Shown: positions 48,284 through 58,511, counted from the stretch's first letter. The stretch: DNA of 64,000 nucleotides from Tropicimonas isoalkanivorans (GCF_900112335.1 NZ_FOLG01000003.1:186001-250000), one strand, 5' to 3'. Notes: generated from the sequence alone by a model not told the origin. Numbers and translations: made by a program.

Positions 48284-49536
48284 GACCGTTCCTCCTCTGT
48301 CGGGACCCCGGCGCCTTCGGGCGACACCAGCGGACGGCTGTCGATCACGCCGCCGGGCAGCAGGCCGGGAAACCGCGACTGCGACCAGCGGATGAGTTGC
48401 ATGGCGGGGGTGCCCATCAGGAGCTTTGCCATGGGTTGCGACCAGACGAGCCGATCGATGCTGTCGTTCGGGCGGTAGGGGCTGTCGGCCGTTCCGTCGC
48501 CATTGACGTCGAACGCGACATGGTCGGACCAGTAATTTCCGCGGCCTCCGTCCGACCATTCGAGCCAGCGCGTGCCAACGTATTTCACCTGCGTCCGGTT
48601 GCCGACAAAAGCGTTTCCACTCAGCGTGTTGCCCTGGCTTCCTGCAGTAAAATGCACACCGATGGCGCACCCCTGGAAGCGGTTGGCGTCGAAGTCATTG
48701 TTGTTCGAATTGTAAATGAAGAGACACTTCTCGCCGCCATTCCGAACCTCGTTTTGGACCAGGTCCGCCCGGTTGGCGAAGTTCATGAAGAACCCGTGGT
48801 TGGTGTCGCCATCGGAAAGGTTGCGCTCGACCTTGAGGCGGGTCGAGTACATGAAAGCGAACCCCATGTCGTTGTTCCGGCTGACGTTGTCAGTGACCTC
48901 GATCCGGTTGGCGTACATGGAGTGGAAGGCAAAGCGGAGGTCGGTGAACGTATTGCGGCGATAGACGGCCTTGTCGGACGTGGTGATGAAGACGCCGTCG
49001 CGGCCTTTCGAAATCCGGTTGTCCTCCACAGTCAGGCCAGGGGAATTCCAGACGTAGATGCCGGGTCCGCGTTCGGGCACGCGCAGATCATTGCGACCGA
49101 TTATGTGGTTGCCCCGGAGGCTGACATTCTTCGCCCCGTGGACGTCGATGCCGATCAGGTTGCCGTCGAGACTGACGCCCTCCACCTGCGCGTTATCGGC
49201 GCCCTTCATCAGGCGAATGCCGCTATCGAGCGTATCGAGCCGTGCGCCGGCGCCAGCGATCGTGACGCCGGTGATGGTCACATCCGGCGCGGTGACGGTG
49301 ATGACAGAGCCCTCGCCCGGACCTTCGATCCTGGCGAGAGCGCCCGTGAGTGTGAGGGGCTTTTCGATGACCACCGGCCCGGCGAAAAGACCTTCCTGAA
49401 GGGCCAATTCATCGCCGGGCCGGGCTGCGGATATGGCCTGCACCAGCGCCCCCGGCCCCGGCCGCACCTCGATCGTCGCCGCGAGACATGCGGACGGGAC
49501 CATCGTCAGGAGCAGGGCAAGGACCGGAAGGCGCAT
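48280..49536 (-). CDS. nosD: NosD periplasmic copper-maturation protein
   Basis: Periplasmic beta-helix protein needed for CuZ cluster assembly in NosZ. The 418-residue protein has a signal peptide (MRLPVLALLLTMVPSACLA) and a CASH/parallel beta-helix with repeats such as VTITGVTIAGAGARLDTLDSG and the Asn-rich stretch FIYNSNNNDFDANRF. It starts 15 bases after nosZ, with GGAGGGGG upstream. The stop overlaps nosF. Confidence 0.94.
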   Translation of the reverse strand: MRLPVLALLLTMVPSACLAATIEVRPGPGALVQAISAARPGDELALQEGLFAGPVVIEKPLTLTGALARIEGPGEGSVITVTAPDVTITGVTIAGAGARLDTLDSGIRLMKGADNAQVEGVSLDGNLIGIDVHGAKNVSLRGNHIIGRNDLRVPERGPGIYVWNSPGLTVEDNRISKGRDGVFITTSDKAVYRRNTFTDLRFAFHSMYANRIEVTDNVSRNNDMGFAFMYSTRLKVERNLSDGDTNHGFFMNFANRADLVQNEVRNGGEKCLFIYNSNNNDFDANRFQGCAIGVHFTAGSQGNTLSGNAFVGNRTQVKYVGTRWLEWSDGGRGNYWSDHVAFDVNGDGTADSPYRPNDSIDRLVWSQPMAKLLMGTPAMQLIRWSQSRFPGLLPGGVIDSRPLVSPEGAGVPTEEERS

Positions 49537-49551
49537 TGTGGACCCCCTCCC

Positions 49552-51453
49552 CTACGCGACTGGCTTGACCAGCATCCGGCCGCGCATCTCCATGTGGAGC
49601 GCGTGGCAGAACCACTGGCAGTAGTACCAATGCACGCCCGGCCGGTCGGCGGTGAAGGTGACCGACGCAGTGGCCTGCGGTCCGATCTCCATGGCGACTC
49701 CATGGTTGCCGAGGGTGAAGCCATGGGTCAGGTCGTCGACTTCATCCATGTTCGTGATGTAGATCGTCACCTCGTCGCCCTGATTGACCTCGAAGCTCTC
49801 GAGGCTGAAGGCTGGCGCGACAGAGGACATGTAGACCCGCACCTTGTTGCCGTCGCGGATCACGTCCTCGCCCCAGTCCAGGTCCACCCCATCGGCCTCG
49901 GCCTGTTTGCGGGCCTCTTCCCACATCGGGTCGTTGCGGTCGTAGATCGAAACCGGGTTCACCACATCCGCGCGCACAAGGATGCAGTCGTGCGGTTCGG
50001 CAAAGGTCGGTCCGTCGTGAACCAGCGCCATCCCGTCGCCCGAGATGTCGATGAGCTGATCGTTCTCCGGCTTCAGGGGGCCAACGTTCAGGAAGCGGTC
50101 CTTGGAGAACTTGTTGAGCGATATGAGCCACTTGCCATCGGCCTCCAGGGTCTCGCCCATGGTGGTGTGGTTGTGGCCGGGCTGATAGTGAACGTCGATC
50201 TTCTCGATGATCGGATCGGCATCCTCGCCGGCGAAGGCGCGCACTGCGTCTTCGAGGTTCCACTTCACCATCTGGCTGTCCAGGAACAGCGTGGTGAATG
50301 CGTTGCCCTTTCCGTCAAAAGCGGTGTGAAGCGGACCGAGACCCAGTTCCGGTTCGGCCGCGACAGCCGACCGCGGCTCAGCGCCGTCGAAGACGTCCGG
50401 AAGCTTGGTCACATCCACCACGGTAACGGTGGGCGAGAGCTTGCCGTTGATGCACAGGTGCCGCTTGTCGGGCGCCATGTTGCAGCCATGCGGCGAGTTG
50501 GAGATGGGAATGTACGCGGTGTATTTGGAGCCGCGCCGGCCATCCAGCACCTTGACGCCCTTGTACTCCTTGAAGTCGCCGGCCTTCACGCCGGCCTCGA
50601 TCGCCTCGATGTTGAAAACGACGACCCAGTCCTGCTCGTTCGCTGTCATGTCAGCGAGCGTCACGCCTTCCTCGGAGTTATAGCAGGTCGAGAAGGCCCA
50701 TTTGCCTTCATAGTCGGCGTCGCAGTTGTCTAGGTTGCCGTCGACGATCACTTGCCAGGCGACTTCCATCGTGTCGCCGTCTATGGCGGTGAAGATGGAG
50801 TGGTACTGGGTCGGATCGTCCAGCACGGAGCCGTCGTTAGGCAGCGGAATACGGTGCTCGCCATTGGCGAAGACATAGCCGGTGCGCGGATATTTCTGCG
50901 GACGAAGGCCATGGATATCCGACGTGTTGGGGATCTCGATGATCTTGTCGGTCTTCATGATGTCGCAGCGGATACGGGCGACGCGGGTGTTGGCCTTGTC
51001 GTTGGCGAACAGGTAGCGCCCGTCATAGGTCCCTTCGGTGAAGGACATGTGCGGGTGGTGCAGGTCGCCGTTGTCGTAGGTAACGCGGCCGCGCTTGGCG
51101 AGAAACTCCTTGGTTTCAGGCAGCAGGCCCTCGGTCAGGACTTTCAGGCTTTCGTTGGTGGAGCCCCACCCGGTCGCGGAACAGCGGTTGAACACCGGGA
51201 TTCGCATGAGCTCCCGCATCGACGGCACGCCCACGATCCGGATCTCGCCCGACTGCCCGGACGACCAGAAGCCGTAGTAGTCGTCGAGCTGTCCCGGTGC
51301 GACCTCGATTGCGGCGCCGGCCGCGGCTGCCTTGCGCGGCGCGGCCATCAGTCCGAGTCCACCGCTCGTGCCTGCCACAGCGGCCAGTGCTGCGGCACCT
51401 GCCGAGCCTTTGAACAGACCACGGCGCGTCATGCCGTTGGGGGTGTCAGTCAT
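49552..51453 (-). CDS. nosZ: Nitrous oxide reductase (clade I, Tat-exported)
   Basis: Reduces N2O to N2 in the periplasm. The 633-residue precursor has a twin-arginine signal ([18 protein letters not shown]), which marks clade I NosZ. The CuZ region carries His ligands in DLHHPHMSF and further His in the seven-bladed propeller ([17 protein letters not shown]). The C-terminal CuA domain has Cys612, Cys616, His620 and Met623 in [18 protein letters not shown] 51453 follows GGAGGG; earlier in-frame codons overlap nosR. It overlaps the nosR end by 8 bases. Confidence 0.97.
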   Translation of the reverse strand: MTDTPNGMTRRGLFKGSAGAAALAAVAGTSGGLGLMAAPRKAAAAGAAIEVAPGQLDDYYGFWSSGQSGEIRIVGVPSMRELMRIPVFNRCSATGWGSTNESLKVLTEGLLPETKEFLAKRGRVTYDNGDLHHPHMSFTEGTYDGRYLFANDKANTRVARIRCDIMKTDKIIEIPNTSDIHGLRPQKYPRTGYVFANGEHRIPLPNDGSVLDDPTQYHSIFTAIDGDTMEVAWQVIVDGNLDNCDADYEGKWAFSTCYNSEEGVTLADMTANEQDWVVVFNIEAIEAGVKAGDFKEYKGVKVLDGRRGSKYTAYIPISNSPHGCNMAPDKRHLCINGKLSPTVTVVDVTKLPDVFDGAEPRSAVAAEPELGLGPLHTAFDGKGNAFTTLFLDSQMVKWNLEDAVRAFAGEDADPIIEKIDVHYQPGHNHTTMGETLEADGKWLISLNKFSKDRFLNVGPLKPENDQLIDISGDGMALVHDGPTFAEPHDCILVRADVVNPVSIYDRNDPMWEEARKQAEADGVDLDWGEDVIRDGNKVRVYMSSVAPAFSLESFEVNQGDEVTIYITNMDEVDDLTHGFTLGNHGVAMEIGPQATASVTFTADRPGVHWYYCQWFCHALHMEMRGRMLVKPVA

Positions 51454-53644
51454 TGGATTCCCTCCGTTTGTTTTCTCTTGCGATCTGGTTGGGATGGCCC
51501 ACGTTCGGGCGTTCGGAATGCGCAGCCAGCGAGGCGGCGGACGCCGCGGCCTGCGCACGCCGCTTGTCGACCTTGATGACGACCGGGCAGCGGGCATGGT
51601 CCTGATAGAGCACTTGGCAATTCAGGCAGGAGATGCACTCGTTCGGGTTGATCTCGCCGGTTGGGTGAATGGCATCGACCGGGCAGTCCGTGGCGCAGAG
51701 TTGGCAGGGATTGCCGCACTCCTTGTACCGCTTGAGCCACTGGAACATGTGCAATCGCGCCGGGATCGCGAGCCCCCCGCCGAGCGGGCAGACGTAGCGG
51801 CAGTAGAAGCGCTCGATGAAGAGACCGGGCAGCAGGCAGGCAAGTGCGATCAGCACGTATGGCAGCGGACGGGCAAACTTAAGGATGATCGCCGTCTTGA
51901 AGGGTTCGATCTCGGCCAGGTGTTCGGCGAGTTCGAACGAATAGAGCGACACGCCGAAGAGCCCGAGAAAGAGCATGTACTTCACCGCCCAGAGCCGCTC
52001 GTGCAGCCCCCAGGGAAGTGTGATCTGCGGCACCCGGAAGGCGCGGGCGATCTTGTTGGTGAGTTCCTGCAGCGCCCCGAACGGGCAGAGCCAGCCGCAA
52101 TAGGCGCCGCGCGCCCAGAACAGCAGCGCAGCGGCGACCGCGAACCAAAGGATGAAAATCAGCGGGTCCATCAGGAAGGTTTCCCAGTGGAAATCGCTGA
52201 ACACCGCATTGGCCACCGCGAGAACGTTCACGACCGAAAGCTGCGCGTTGGCGATCCAGCCGATGAAGACCAGGGTAAAAACGAGATAGGCGGTGCGCAG
52301 GATGTCGAAGGTGCGGGCGTTCTTCGTCGCGAACGACTGGAAGAAGAAGATGATGGTGAGCAGCCCGAGGGCGGCGGCGAGCACGACGACCTCGATACGT
52401 TTGGTCTGCCAGATCCGCTTCCAGAGGGCGTCCCGGGCCTGAGAATCCGTAGCTGCGGCGATGGTTTCCGGCGCGGCTGCCGGCGCGACCGTGCGGGTGT
52501 ACACATCGGGCAGCTCATAGCCCAGGTCGTAGGTCAGGAAGGTCTTTTCGATCGGCCCGACGGCACGGCTCACCAGGAATTGGAGCCTAAAAGGTTTTGC
52601 CGGATCGAAGCCGGCCTCGGCTGGGACGATGAAAAGGTCCATCTCCGAAAAGGCCGGCGCGCCGTCGGCGGCGACGCGAACGATGCGGGTGTGGTTGCGG
52701 TCGCGGAAGCGGAACGAGGCCTCTTCCTGGATCAGGTGGAACCTGTCGAAGATCCCGCCCCTCACATACCCCGACCCCTTGAACGACCAGCGACCGGCGC
52801 CGAAGACGGCGATGGCTTCGTCTCCCGGGTCCAGGCGCTTCTCCAGGTTGGCATAGGCGGCGTCGCCAAGGAGCGAGCGGCCAATCGCAGGCTGGCTGAC
52901 AAGGGCGGTCCAGACGGCGACGACCGGGTCTGTATCCGGACCCGGCTCCGCGTTCTTCTCGGTGCGCGGATCGCCGAGGGCGGCGAAGTCAGCGTTGATC
53001 TCCGCGACGTCGAGAGAGATCTGCCGGAGCGCTCCGTTGCCGGCAAGCGTTTGCCAGTCGGTCACGGCACCCGCCTCCCGGTCGATCTCGCGCTCCGGCC
53101 CGCCCGCCTGCTCAGCCGCAAAGCCCGGCAGGCCGAGGGTGCGCGCGACCGCGACCCCGGCACGCAAGATCGAGTCGTCGATCACCATGATGGTGACGGT
53201 TGCTCCCGAAACGATCTCCAGGTCACCTGCCGCTCGCGGACCTGACACATCGTGCAGATCGAATCCGGTGTAGTGCTGGATCACCTTGACGATTTCACTT
53301 TCGGGGATGCCCACTAGCACGATCGGCTCGGAGTGCTTGACGAGCTTGGCCCCTGTCAGAACCGCGTCCGGCGAAATTCCCGCAACGATATGGATCGGTT
53401 TGCCGGAGTAGCCCGTGGTCGGCACGAAATCCGACGTGAGGAAGGCCCAGCCCAAAACGTCGTCACCCGCCGTCGCCGGCACCAGGCCATCCTCGGTCAT
53501 CTCGCCGAATGAGGTCGCGTCCGGGACGATTTCCGAGGGTGTGACGGCGTCGAGGAGGTCACCGATCAGGGGTTCCGCATCTGCCGGAGCCGCGAGGCAC
53601 AGCAGCAACAGACACGCGATGGTGCGCAGACAGGTTCCGATCAT
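51446..53644 (-). CDS. nosR: NosR, membrane flavo-iron-sulfur electron donor for N2O reduction
   Basis: Membrane protein that feeds electrons to NosZ and supports nos expression. The 732-residue protein has a signal peptide, a periplasmic FMN-binding domain with the flavinylation motif SGATVT (residues 146 to 151), five or more membrane helices, and C-x3-CP motifs on the cytoplasmic side ([21 protein letters not shown]). Two ferredoxin-like 4Fe-4S motifs ([19 protein letters not shown] and [18 protein letters not shown]) follow. It is first gene of the operon. A Crp/Fnr-type box is 73 bases upstream of its ATG. NosX in the same operon would load the FMN. Confidence 0.96.
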   Translation of the reverse strand: MIGTCLRTIACLLLLCLAAPADAEPLIGDLLDAVTPSEIVPDATSFGEMTEDGLVPATAGDDVLGWAFLTSDFVPTTGYSGKPIHIVAGISPDAVLTGAKLVKHSEPIVLVGIPESEIVKVIQHYTGFDLHDVSGPRAAGDLEIVSGATVTIMVIDDSILRAGVAVARTLGLPGFAAEQAGGPEREIDREAGAVTDWQTLAGNGALRQISLDVAEINADFAALGDPRTEKNAEPGPDTDPVVAVWTALVSQPAIGRSLLGDAAYANLEKRLDPGDEAIAVFGAGRWSFKGSGYVRGGIFDRFHLIQEEASFRFRDRNHTRIVRVAADGAPAFSEMDLFIVPAEAGFDPAKPFRLQFLVSRAVGPIEKTFLTYDLGYELPDVYTRTVAPAAAPETIAAATDSQARDALWKRIWQTKRIEVVVLAAALGLLTIIFFFQSFATKNARTFDILRTAYLVFTLVFIGWIANAQLSVVNVLAVANAVFSDFHWETFLMDPLIFILWFAVAAALLFWARGAYCGWLCPFGALQELTNKIARAFRVPQITLPWGLHERLWAVKYMLFLGLFGVSLYSFELAEHLAEIEPFKTAIILKFARPLPYVLIALACLLPGLFIERFYCRYVCPLGGGLAIPARLHMFQWLKRYKECGNPCQLCATDCPVDAIHPTGEINPNECISCLNCQVLYQDHARCPVVIKVDKRRAQAAASAASLAAHSERPNVGHPNQIARENKRRESND

Positions 53645-53716
53645 CGTTCATTCCGCTGAGGGTGCCCAAGTGGACCAGCTAACCAAGGTGATTAGCCGCT
53701 GCCGTCCGACGGAAGT

Positions 53717-53730
53717 TTGCGGTTGAACAA
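53717..53730. promoter_or_regulatory. NnrR/Fnr-type box upstream of nosR
   Basis: TTGCGGTTGAACAA has the Crp/Fnr half-sites TTG and CAA with the normal 8-base spacing, and the TTGCG left half known from NnrR sites in Rhodobacter. Its centre is 79.5 bases from the nosR start, almost the same distance as the box before pseudoazurin. At -41.5 this gives a leader of about 38 bases. Confidence 0.6.
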
Positions 53731-53862
53731 TGAATGCGGGGATTTCCGGAGCGGGGCAGACGCGCCGTCAGCGCAAGACCGACGGCCGTCGTTTACCCCG
53801 CATGGACGCATGGCGCTCGGCGCCCGCAGTCGAATGCACGGCGCCGAGGCAGAGACTGCGTG

Positions 53863-53888
53863 CGGTCCGCGCCCCCAAGAGCGGACCG
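53863..53888 (-). terminator. Hairpin after the SDR gene
   Basis: CGGTCCGC (53863-53870) pairs with GCGGACCG (53881-53888) around a 10-base loop. It lies 18 bases past the SDR stop on the minus strand and before the nosR promoter. No T-run follows. It probably ends the transport/catabolic operon and insulates nosR. Confidence 0.5.
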
Positions 53889-53905
53889 AGTGGTTTTGGG
53901 CCGAG

Positions 53906-54676
53906 CTAAAGGGACGCGATCATGCCGCCATCGACGCGCAACATAGATCCGGTGACGAAGCTTGCGCCGGAGGAACAGAGGAACGCGACCGCGGCGGCAA
54001 ACTCTTCGGGGCGGCCATAGCGGCCGGCCGGGATGGCAGCGCGGGACGCTTTCTCGATGTCAGCTACGTCAACACCCTGCTTCTTTGCCTTGATCGCATC
54101 CAACTCCGCCACCCTGTCGGTCGCGATCCGGCCGGGGAGCACCATGTTCACAGTGATCCCTAGGGACGCAACCTCGCGGGCAAGGGTCTTCGACCAGCCG
54201 GCAATGGCGCCGCGCACCCCATTGGAGAGCGCAAGGTTCGGGATCGGCGCCTGGACGCCTGACGAACCGATGGTCACGATGCGGCCCCAGCCTTGCGCTT
54301 CCATTCCGGGCAGAACGGCCTCGGTTATCGAAAAAATGGACAGGGCCATGGCGTCGAACGCCTTGGCCCAGGCCTCTGGTTTCAGTCCCCGCGCCGGGCC
54401 GGCTGCTGGTCCGCCACAATTGTTGACCAGGATCGAAACGCCCGCCTCGGAGAGCTCCGCGCAGAAGGCGTCCACCTCTTTCGTATCGGAGAGATCGAGG
54501 GCACGTCCTGACAACCGGGGGGCTGCTTCCGGAGATGCCCCTTGCGGCACGGTGCCCAACCGCGAAACCGCCAACACATCGGCGCCCTCGCCTGCCAGCG
54601 CCAGCGCCGACGCTGCCCCCAATCCGCGGCTGCCACCGAGAACGACAGCCTTCTTTCCGGTCAACCCGTAGTCCAT
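53906..54676 (-). CDS. SDR-family protein lacking the usual catalytic tyrosine
   Basis: The 256-residue short-chain dehydrogenase-like protein has a cofactor motif LGGSRGLGAAS (residues 13 to 23) and NNCGG in place of NNAG. In the active-site helix, the usual Y-x3-K is replaced: after IGSSGVQAPIP comes NLALSNGVRGAI, with Ser-Asn where Tyr is expected and Arg near the Lys position. A beta-ketoacyl-reductase-like subgroup with the same change is known. It could still reduce by another mechanism or act as a binding protein. ATG 54676 shares a base with the preceding stop. It is the last gene of the operon. Confidence 0.85.
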   Translation of the reverse strand: MDYGLTGKKAVVLGGSRGLGAASALALAGEGADVLAVSRLGTVPQGASPEAAPRLSGRALDLSDTKEVDAFCAELSEAGVSILVNNCGGPAAGPARGLKPEAWAKAFDAMALSIFSITEAVLPGMEAQGWGRIVTIGSSGVQAPIPNLALSNGVRGAIAGWSKTLAREVASLGITVNMVLPGRIATDRVAELDAIKAKKQGVDVADIEKASRAAIPAGRYGRPEEFAAAVAFLCSSGASFVTGSMLRVDGGMIASL

Positions 54677-55602
54677 CACACCAACTCCTTCAGTCGTTTG
54701 TCCTTGCGGGCGAGGAGGCGGTCCACCTCGTGCGCCGCCGCCCTGTCCAGCCCGGCACCGGGGGCCCGCAATGCGGGAGAGGCGATGGCCCCACGCGATG
54801 CGAGCACATATTTGCGCACGGCGAGCCCGAGGCCGGGCTGTTGTTCGTAGCGCATCAATGGCAAATAGGCGTCAAAGACATCCTGCGCCCGGTCCATCTG
54901 CCCCTGCCCTGCGCAGGAAACGACGTCGGCCAGCATCTCGGGGAAGGCGAAGCCCGTCATGGCCCCGTCGGCGCCACGTGCCATCTCCTCGGGCAGGAAG
55001 ACCCCACCGTTACCGCAGAGGATGGACACACGACGCGCGCCCTGACCCTCGGCTTCGCGCAGGGCGGAGACCTTGGCCAGCCCCGGCCAGTCCTCGTGCT
55101 TCAGCATCACGACATCGGTCTGGGCCGCGAAGATACGCAGCAGCACCGCAGCGTCGATTTGTACGCCGGTAGAGAGCGGAAAATCCTGGAGCACGACCGG
55201 CGTCCCCTTCCCCGCTGCTGTGCAGGCATGACCGTAGTAGGCCTCGATTTGGCTGTCGGTGCGCAGGTTGCCGGGTGGCGCGATCATCACACCCGCTGCA
55301 CCGAGGTCCATGACCGCTGCGGAAAGGTCCTTGATCGCGGCGAGCCCGGGAGCGGAGACGCCGACGACCACCGGCACGTCGCCTGCCCGTGCGATGACGC
55401 GCTCGGCAATGGTACGGGCCTCGGCCTGGGTCAGCTTCTGCGCCTCGCCCATCATGCCGAGAATGGTCAGCCCGGTTGCGCCGCGCTCGAGGTAGAAGTC
55501 GGTGACCCTGTCGAGGCTTTCAAAATCGATGGTGCCATCAGGCAGGAACGGCGTGACGGAGATGACGAAGACGCCGCTGGCGTCGGATGTGAGCAGGCTC
55601 AA
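54676..55602 (-). CDS. DapA/N-acetylneuraminate lyase-family aldolase or dehydratase
   Basis: Class I (Schiff-base) lyase of 308 residues. The family fold starts GVFVISVTPFLPDGTIDF, with GMMGEAQKL as the phosphate/carboxylate loop. The Schiff-base lysine is Lys168 in VVMLKHEDWPG. The usual catalytic Tyr of the Y-N-x-P motif is replaced by Gln139 (LQDFPLSTG), so it is unlikely to be dihydrodipicolinate synthase. I chose TTG 55602, because AAAGGAGG stands 5 bases upstream; the longer frame to 55668 has no family match. It follows the transporter genes and is coupled to the SDR. A keto-acid lyase or dehydratase in the catabolic route is likely. Confidence 0.87.
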   Translation of the reverse strand: MSLLTSDASGVFVISVTPFLPDGTIDFESLDRVTDFYLERGATGLTILGMMGEAQKLTQAEARTIAERVIARAGDVPVVVGVSAPGLAAIKDLSAAVMDLGAAGVMIAPPGNLRTDSQIEAYYGHACTAAGKGTPVVLQDFPLSTGVQIDAAVLLRIFAAQTDVVMLKHEDWPGLAKVSALREAEGQGARRVSILCGNGGVFLPEEMARGADGAMTGFAFPEMLADVVSCAGQGQMDRAQDVFDAYLPLMRYEQQPGLGLAVRKYVLASRGAIASPALRAPGAGLDRAAAHEVDRLLARKDKRLKELV

Positions 55603-55664
55603 GTTCGCCTCCTTTGATATGTCGGAAAATCCGGGCGGCGGTACGCGATCGCACGCCCGAAATG

Positions 55665-56486
55665 TCATTGAGGCGCGTTCACCGCCGCATTCGCCGCCAG
55701 TCGCCGGATCACCTCTCCGGCCAACATCGCCAGGCAGACGAGGGCCATGAGGAAGACACTGACCACCGCGATGGCAGGCGTCAGCTCGTACGTCACGGAG
55801 TCGTAGATCCGCACCGGCAGAGTCTCGATCCCCGGCCGGGTCAGGAACACCGCGATCAGCAGCTCGTCGAAGGCGATCAGAAAGCTGAGCGCGGCCGCGG
55901 AGACGATGCCGTGAATGGCCATGGGCAGGGTGACAAACGCGAACACCTGCCGCCGGTCGCCCCCGAGGCTGACTGCAGCGCGGATCACCGTGCCATCAAT
56001 CCCGCGCAGGCTGGCCGCGATGATGAGCGTCGCGACAGGCAGGCCAAGAAGCCCCTGCCCGACCGAGATCATCAGCCAGGTGGCATTCGCGGGCATCCAG
56101 GTGGCGAGAACATAAGTTGAAAAGGCGACGATGACCGTGGGCACCATCATCGGCATCAGCATCAGCACTTCCAGCATCCCCTTCAGGCGGGATTGCGAGT
56201 GCACGATGGCATAGGCTCCGAGATAGCCGATGGAGGTGGAAATCAGCGTGGCCACGGAGGCCGTCGCCAGGCTCCACCAGAAGGCGCTACGCCACTCGGC
56301 CCCGCCCAGCACCTCGCGATACCAGCGCAGCGAGAGCTTGTCGGGCAGCACGCTGACCGTGGGACTGTCGCCGAGCGAAATGGGGATCAACGCGATCAGC
56401 GGCAGCACCAGAAGGGCCAGAACGAGCCAGGCGTATCCGGCCAGCACGCGGTCGCCACGGGCGGCAGGTGTCATGCGGTCGCTCAT
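55665..56486 (-). CDS. ABC transporter permease, PotC type
   Basis: Second membrane subunit of a spermidine/putrescine-type (or opine-type) importer. The 273-residue protein has six hydrophobic segments, starting AGYAWLVLALLVLPLIALIPISL. The EAA-like loop is in AAVSLGGDRRQVFAFVTLPMA. ATG 56486 overlaps the preceding permease stop. Substrate is not evident from sequence. Confidence 0.92.
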   Translation of the reverse strand: MSDRMTPAARGDRVLAGYAWLVLALLVLPLIALIPISLGDSPTVSVLPDKLSLRWYREVLGGAEWRSAFWWSLATASVATLISTSIGYLGAYAIVHSQSRLKGMLEVLMLMPMMVPTVIVAFSTYVLATWMPANATWLMISVGQGLLGLPVATLIIAASLRGIDGTVIRAAVSLGGDRRQVFAFVTLPMAIHGIVSAAALSFLIAFDELLIAVFLTRPGIETLPVRIYDSVTYELTPAIAVVSVFLMALVCLAMLAGEVIRRLAANAAVNAPQ

Positions 56487-57370
56487 CCCTGGGGCCTCAT
56501 CAGTCGAGAAAGTCCGAGCCAGCGGGCCGCCGCAGCGTATGTGGTCAGAACGATGACCAACATGACGACCGAGATCGTCGCCGCGCCGGGCAGATCATAC
56601 ATCACCAGGATCCGCTGCTCGACCATCTGTGCAATCATCCGTTCCCCCGGGCCGCCCATCATTGCCGGCGTCACGAAGTAGCCGAAGCCGAGGATCGTGG
56701 TGATGATTGCCCCCGCCGCCACACCGGGCAGGCTGAGGGGGACGTAGACAGTCCAGAACACCCGCGCGCGGCTTGCGCCGAGGCTGCGGGCGGCATCGAG
56801 CAGCGTGTGGTCGATCTTGCGCATGGTGCCGATCAGCGACAGCAGCATGTAGGGCAGCAACACGTACGTCATGCCGATCACGACGCCAATCTGGTTGAAA
56901 AGCAGTTTGAACGGTGCCCCGGGAACCCCGAGCCATTCGAGCGCGGAGTTGAATACGCCGTTACGCCCCAGGAGCACGATGAAGACAAAGGTGCGCACCA
57001 GCGAGCTGGTGAGGAATGGAAAGAGAATGGCAACGCTGGTGAGGCTCGCTCTCCAGCCGTTCAGGCGCGACAGGTAGATCGCCGCCGGATAGCCGATAAC
57101 CAGGCAGGCAAGCGTGACCTCCAGCGAGGTCACGGCGGTTTGCAACAGCACCGGCCGCAGGCTGCTGGTGGCGAGAAGTCCACGGAAATTCTCAAGTGTC
57201 GCGCCGCCGTCGTCACCTGTGACACTGAGCAGAAGGACCTTGGCAAGCGGCGCGATGAAGGTGACGCCCAGGAACACCAGGATCACCGCGACGCCGAGCC
57301 ACTGCAGTTCCGCCAGCGAAGAGAGGAACCGTCGCGGGGCCACGGTCGGGGAAAGGCTTGCGTCAGACAT
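56483..57370 (-). CDS. ABC transporter permease, PotB type
   Basis: First membrane subunit of the same importer, 295 residues. Six hydrophobic segments are seen, with the EAA-like loop in AARSLGASRARVFWTVYVPLSLPG. ATG 57370 overlaps the ATPase stop by 8 bases; a GTG at 57379 is an alternative. It pairs with the PotC-type permease downstream. Confidence 0.92.
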   Translation of the reverse strand: MSDASLSPTVAPRRFLSSLAELQWLGVAVILVFLGVTFIAPLAKVLLLSVTGDDGGATLENFRGLLATSSLRPVLLQTAVTSLEVTLACLVIGYPAAIYLSRLNGWRASLTSVAILFPFLTSSLVRTFVFIVLLGRNGVFNSALEWLGVPGAPFKLLFNQIGVVIGMTYVLLPYMLLSLIGTMRKIDHTLLDAARSLGASRARVFWTVYVPLSLPGVAAGAIITTILGFGYFVTPAMMGGPGERMIAQMVEQRILVMYDLPGAATISVVMLVIVLTTYAAAARWLGLSRLMRPQG

Positions 57371-58511
57371 CACTGCCACCGGTGGGGATCAGGTGAATGT
57401 CGGCGGGGTCCCAACTGATGCGGGCTGACGTGCCCGGCGCAAGTTGTGCGTGGGCGGCGCGCGCGACCTGCTGCACCAGCAGGGGGGCTTCCGAAAGCCC
57501 AGTTTTGACCTCGTAGCGGATCGACTGACCGACGAACGCCATGTCGGTAACGACGCCGTCAACATGGCGGCCATCGGGGTGCGCGACCGCGTCCGCCGGC
57601 GTGGCGGTAAGCGCCTCGGGACGCAGCAGAGCGGCATAGGTTTGGCCGGTTTGCAGCCCGTCTTCTGCACCGGGGGCCAGCGCGAGCAACCGGCCTGACA
57701 CCCGGAGCGTCCCATCTTGAAGTTGCCCGGTGAGCAGGTTTGAATCACCAAGGAACTGTGCGGCGAACAGCGTCTTTGGACGTCGGTAGAGGTCCTGCGC
57801 CGGCCCGTACTGCTCGATCAGACCGTCCCGCATGAGCGCCACACGGTCCGAGAGCAACATGGCTTCGTTCTGGTCGTGGGTGACATAGATCACCGTTGCG
57901 CCGAGTTCGCGCTGAAGGCGGCGGATCTCCCACTGCAGCTCCTCCTTGAGCCGCACGTCGAGGGCCCCCATCGGCTCGTCCATCAGCAGCACGGACGGCT
58001 CGAACACCAGCGCCCGCGCCAGCGCGACCCGCTGTTGCTGACCACCGGAGAGGTGGGAGGGCTTGCGATGTGCCAGCGCATCGAGCTGCACAAGTTTAAG
58101 CACTTCCCCCACCCGCTTGTTGATCTCGGCCCGGGGGAGGCGGCGCACCTTCAACGGGTAGGCAACGTTCTGCGCCACCGTCATGTGCGGGAAGAGAGCG
58201 TAGTTCTGGAACACGATCCCCATGTCACGCTCCCGCCCCGGTGGCAGCGCCGTCACATCGCGCCCGCCAACCGTGATACGGCCGGCGTCGGGCGTCACGA
58301 AGCCTGCGATGGCCATGAGTGTCGAGGTCTTGCCCGAGCCCGACGGCCCCAGCAGGGTCACGAACTCGCCGGCCTTAACGTCGAGGTCGACACCCGCAAG
58401 AATGCGGGTGCCGCCAATCGACTTGGAAATCGCCTCGAGGTGGACCGAGGCGGATTTGGTCACCCGCACCGCCTCGGTATCTGCCACTGACATGTCCATC
58501 TTTGGGCTCAC
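57363..58511 (-). CDS. ABC transporter ATPase, PotA type
   Basis: ATPase of the importer, 382 residues. It has Walker A LGPSGSGKTST, Q-loop FQNYALFP, signature LSGGQQQRV, Walker B VLLMDEPMGALD, and switch His in VTHDQNEA. A C-terminal TOBE domain follows (about 285 to 370). GTG 58511 overlaps the binding-protein stop (GTGA), in the style of the other junctions. ATG 58499 or 58493 would shorten it by four or six residues. Confidence 0.93.
   Translation of the reverse strand: MSPKMDMSVADTEAVRVTKSASVHLEAISKSIGGTRILAGVDLDVKAGEFVTLLGPSGSGKTSTLMAIAGFVTPDAGRITVGGRDVTALPPGRERDMGIVFQNYALFPHMTVAQNVAYPLKVRRLPRAEINKRVGEVLKLVQLDALAHRKPSHLSGGQQQRVALARALVFEPSVLLMDEPMGALDVRLKEELQWEIRRLQRELGATVIYVTHDQNEAMLLSDRVALMRDGLIEQYGPAQDLYRRPKTLFAAQFLGDSNLLTGQLQDGTLRVSGRLLALAPGAEDGLQTGQTYAALLRPEALTATPADAVAHPDGRHVDGVVTDMAFVGQSIRYEVKTGLSEAPLLVQQVARAAHAQLAPGTSARISWDPADIHLIPTGGSDV

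Noticed and set aside
48397-50733. A 778-codon open frame on the plus strand
   Set aside because: It is antisense to nosD and nosZ, both certain genes; long antisense frames are expected in GC-rich DNA, and the translation shows no family features.
51332-53245. A 637-codon plus-strand frame
   Set aside because: Antisense to nosR; no recognisable domain and no ribosome binding site.
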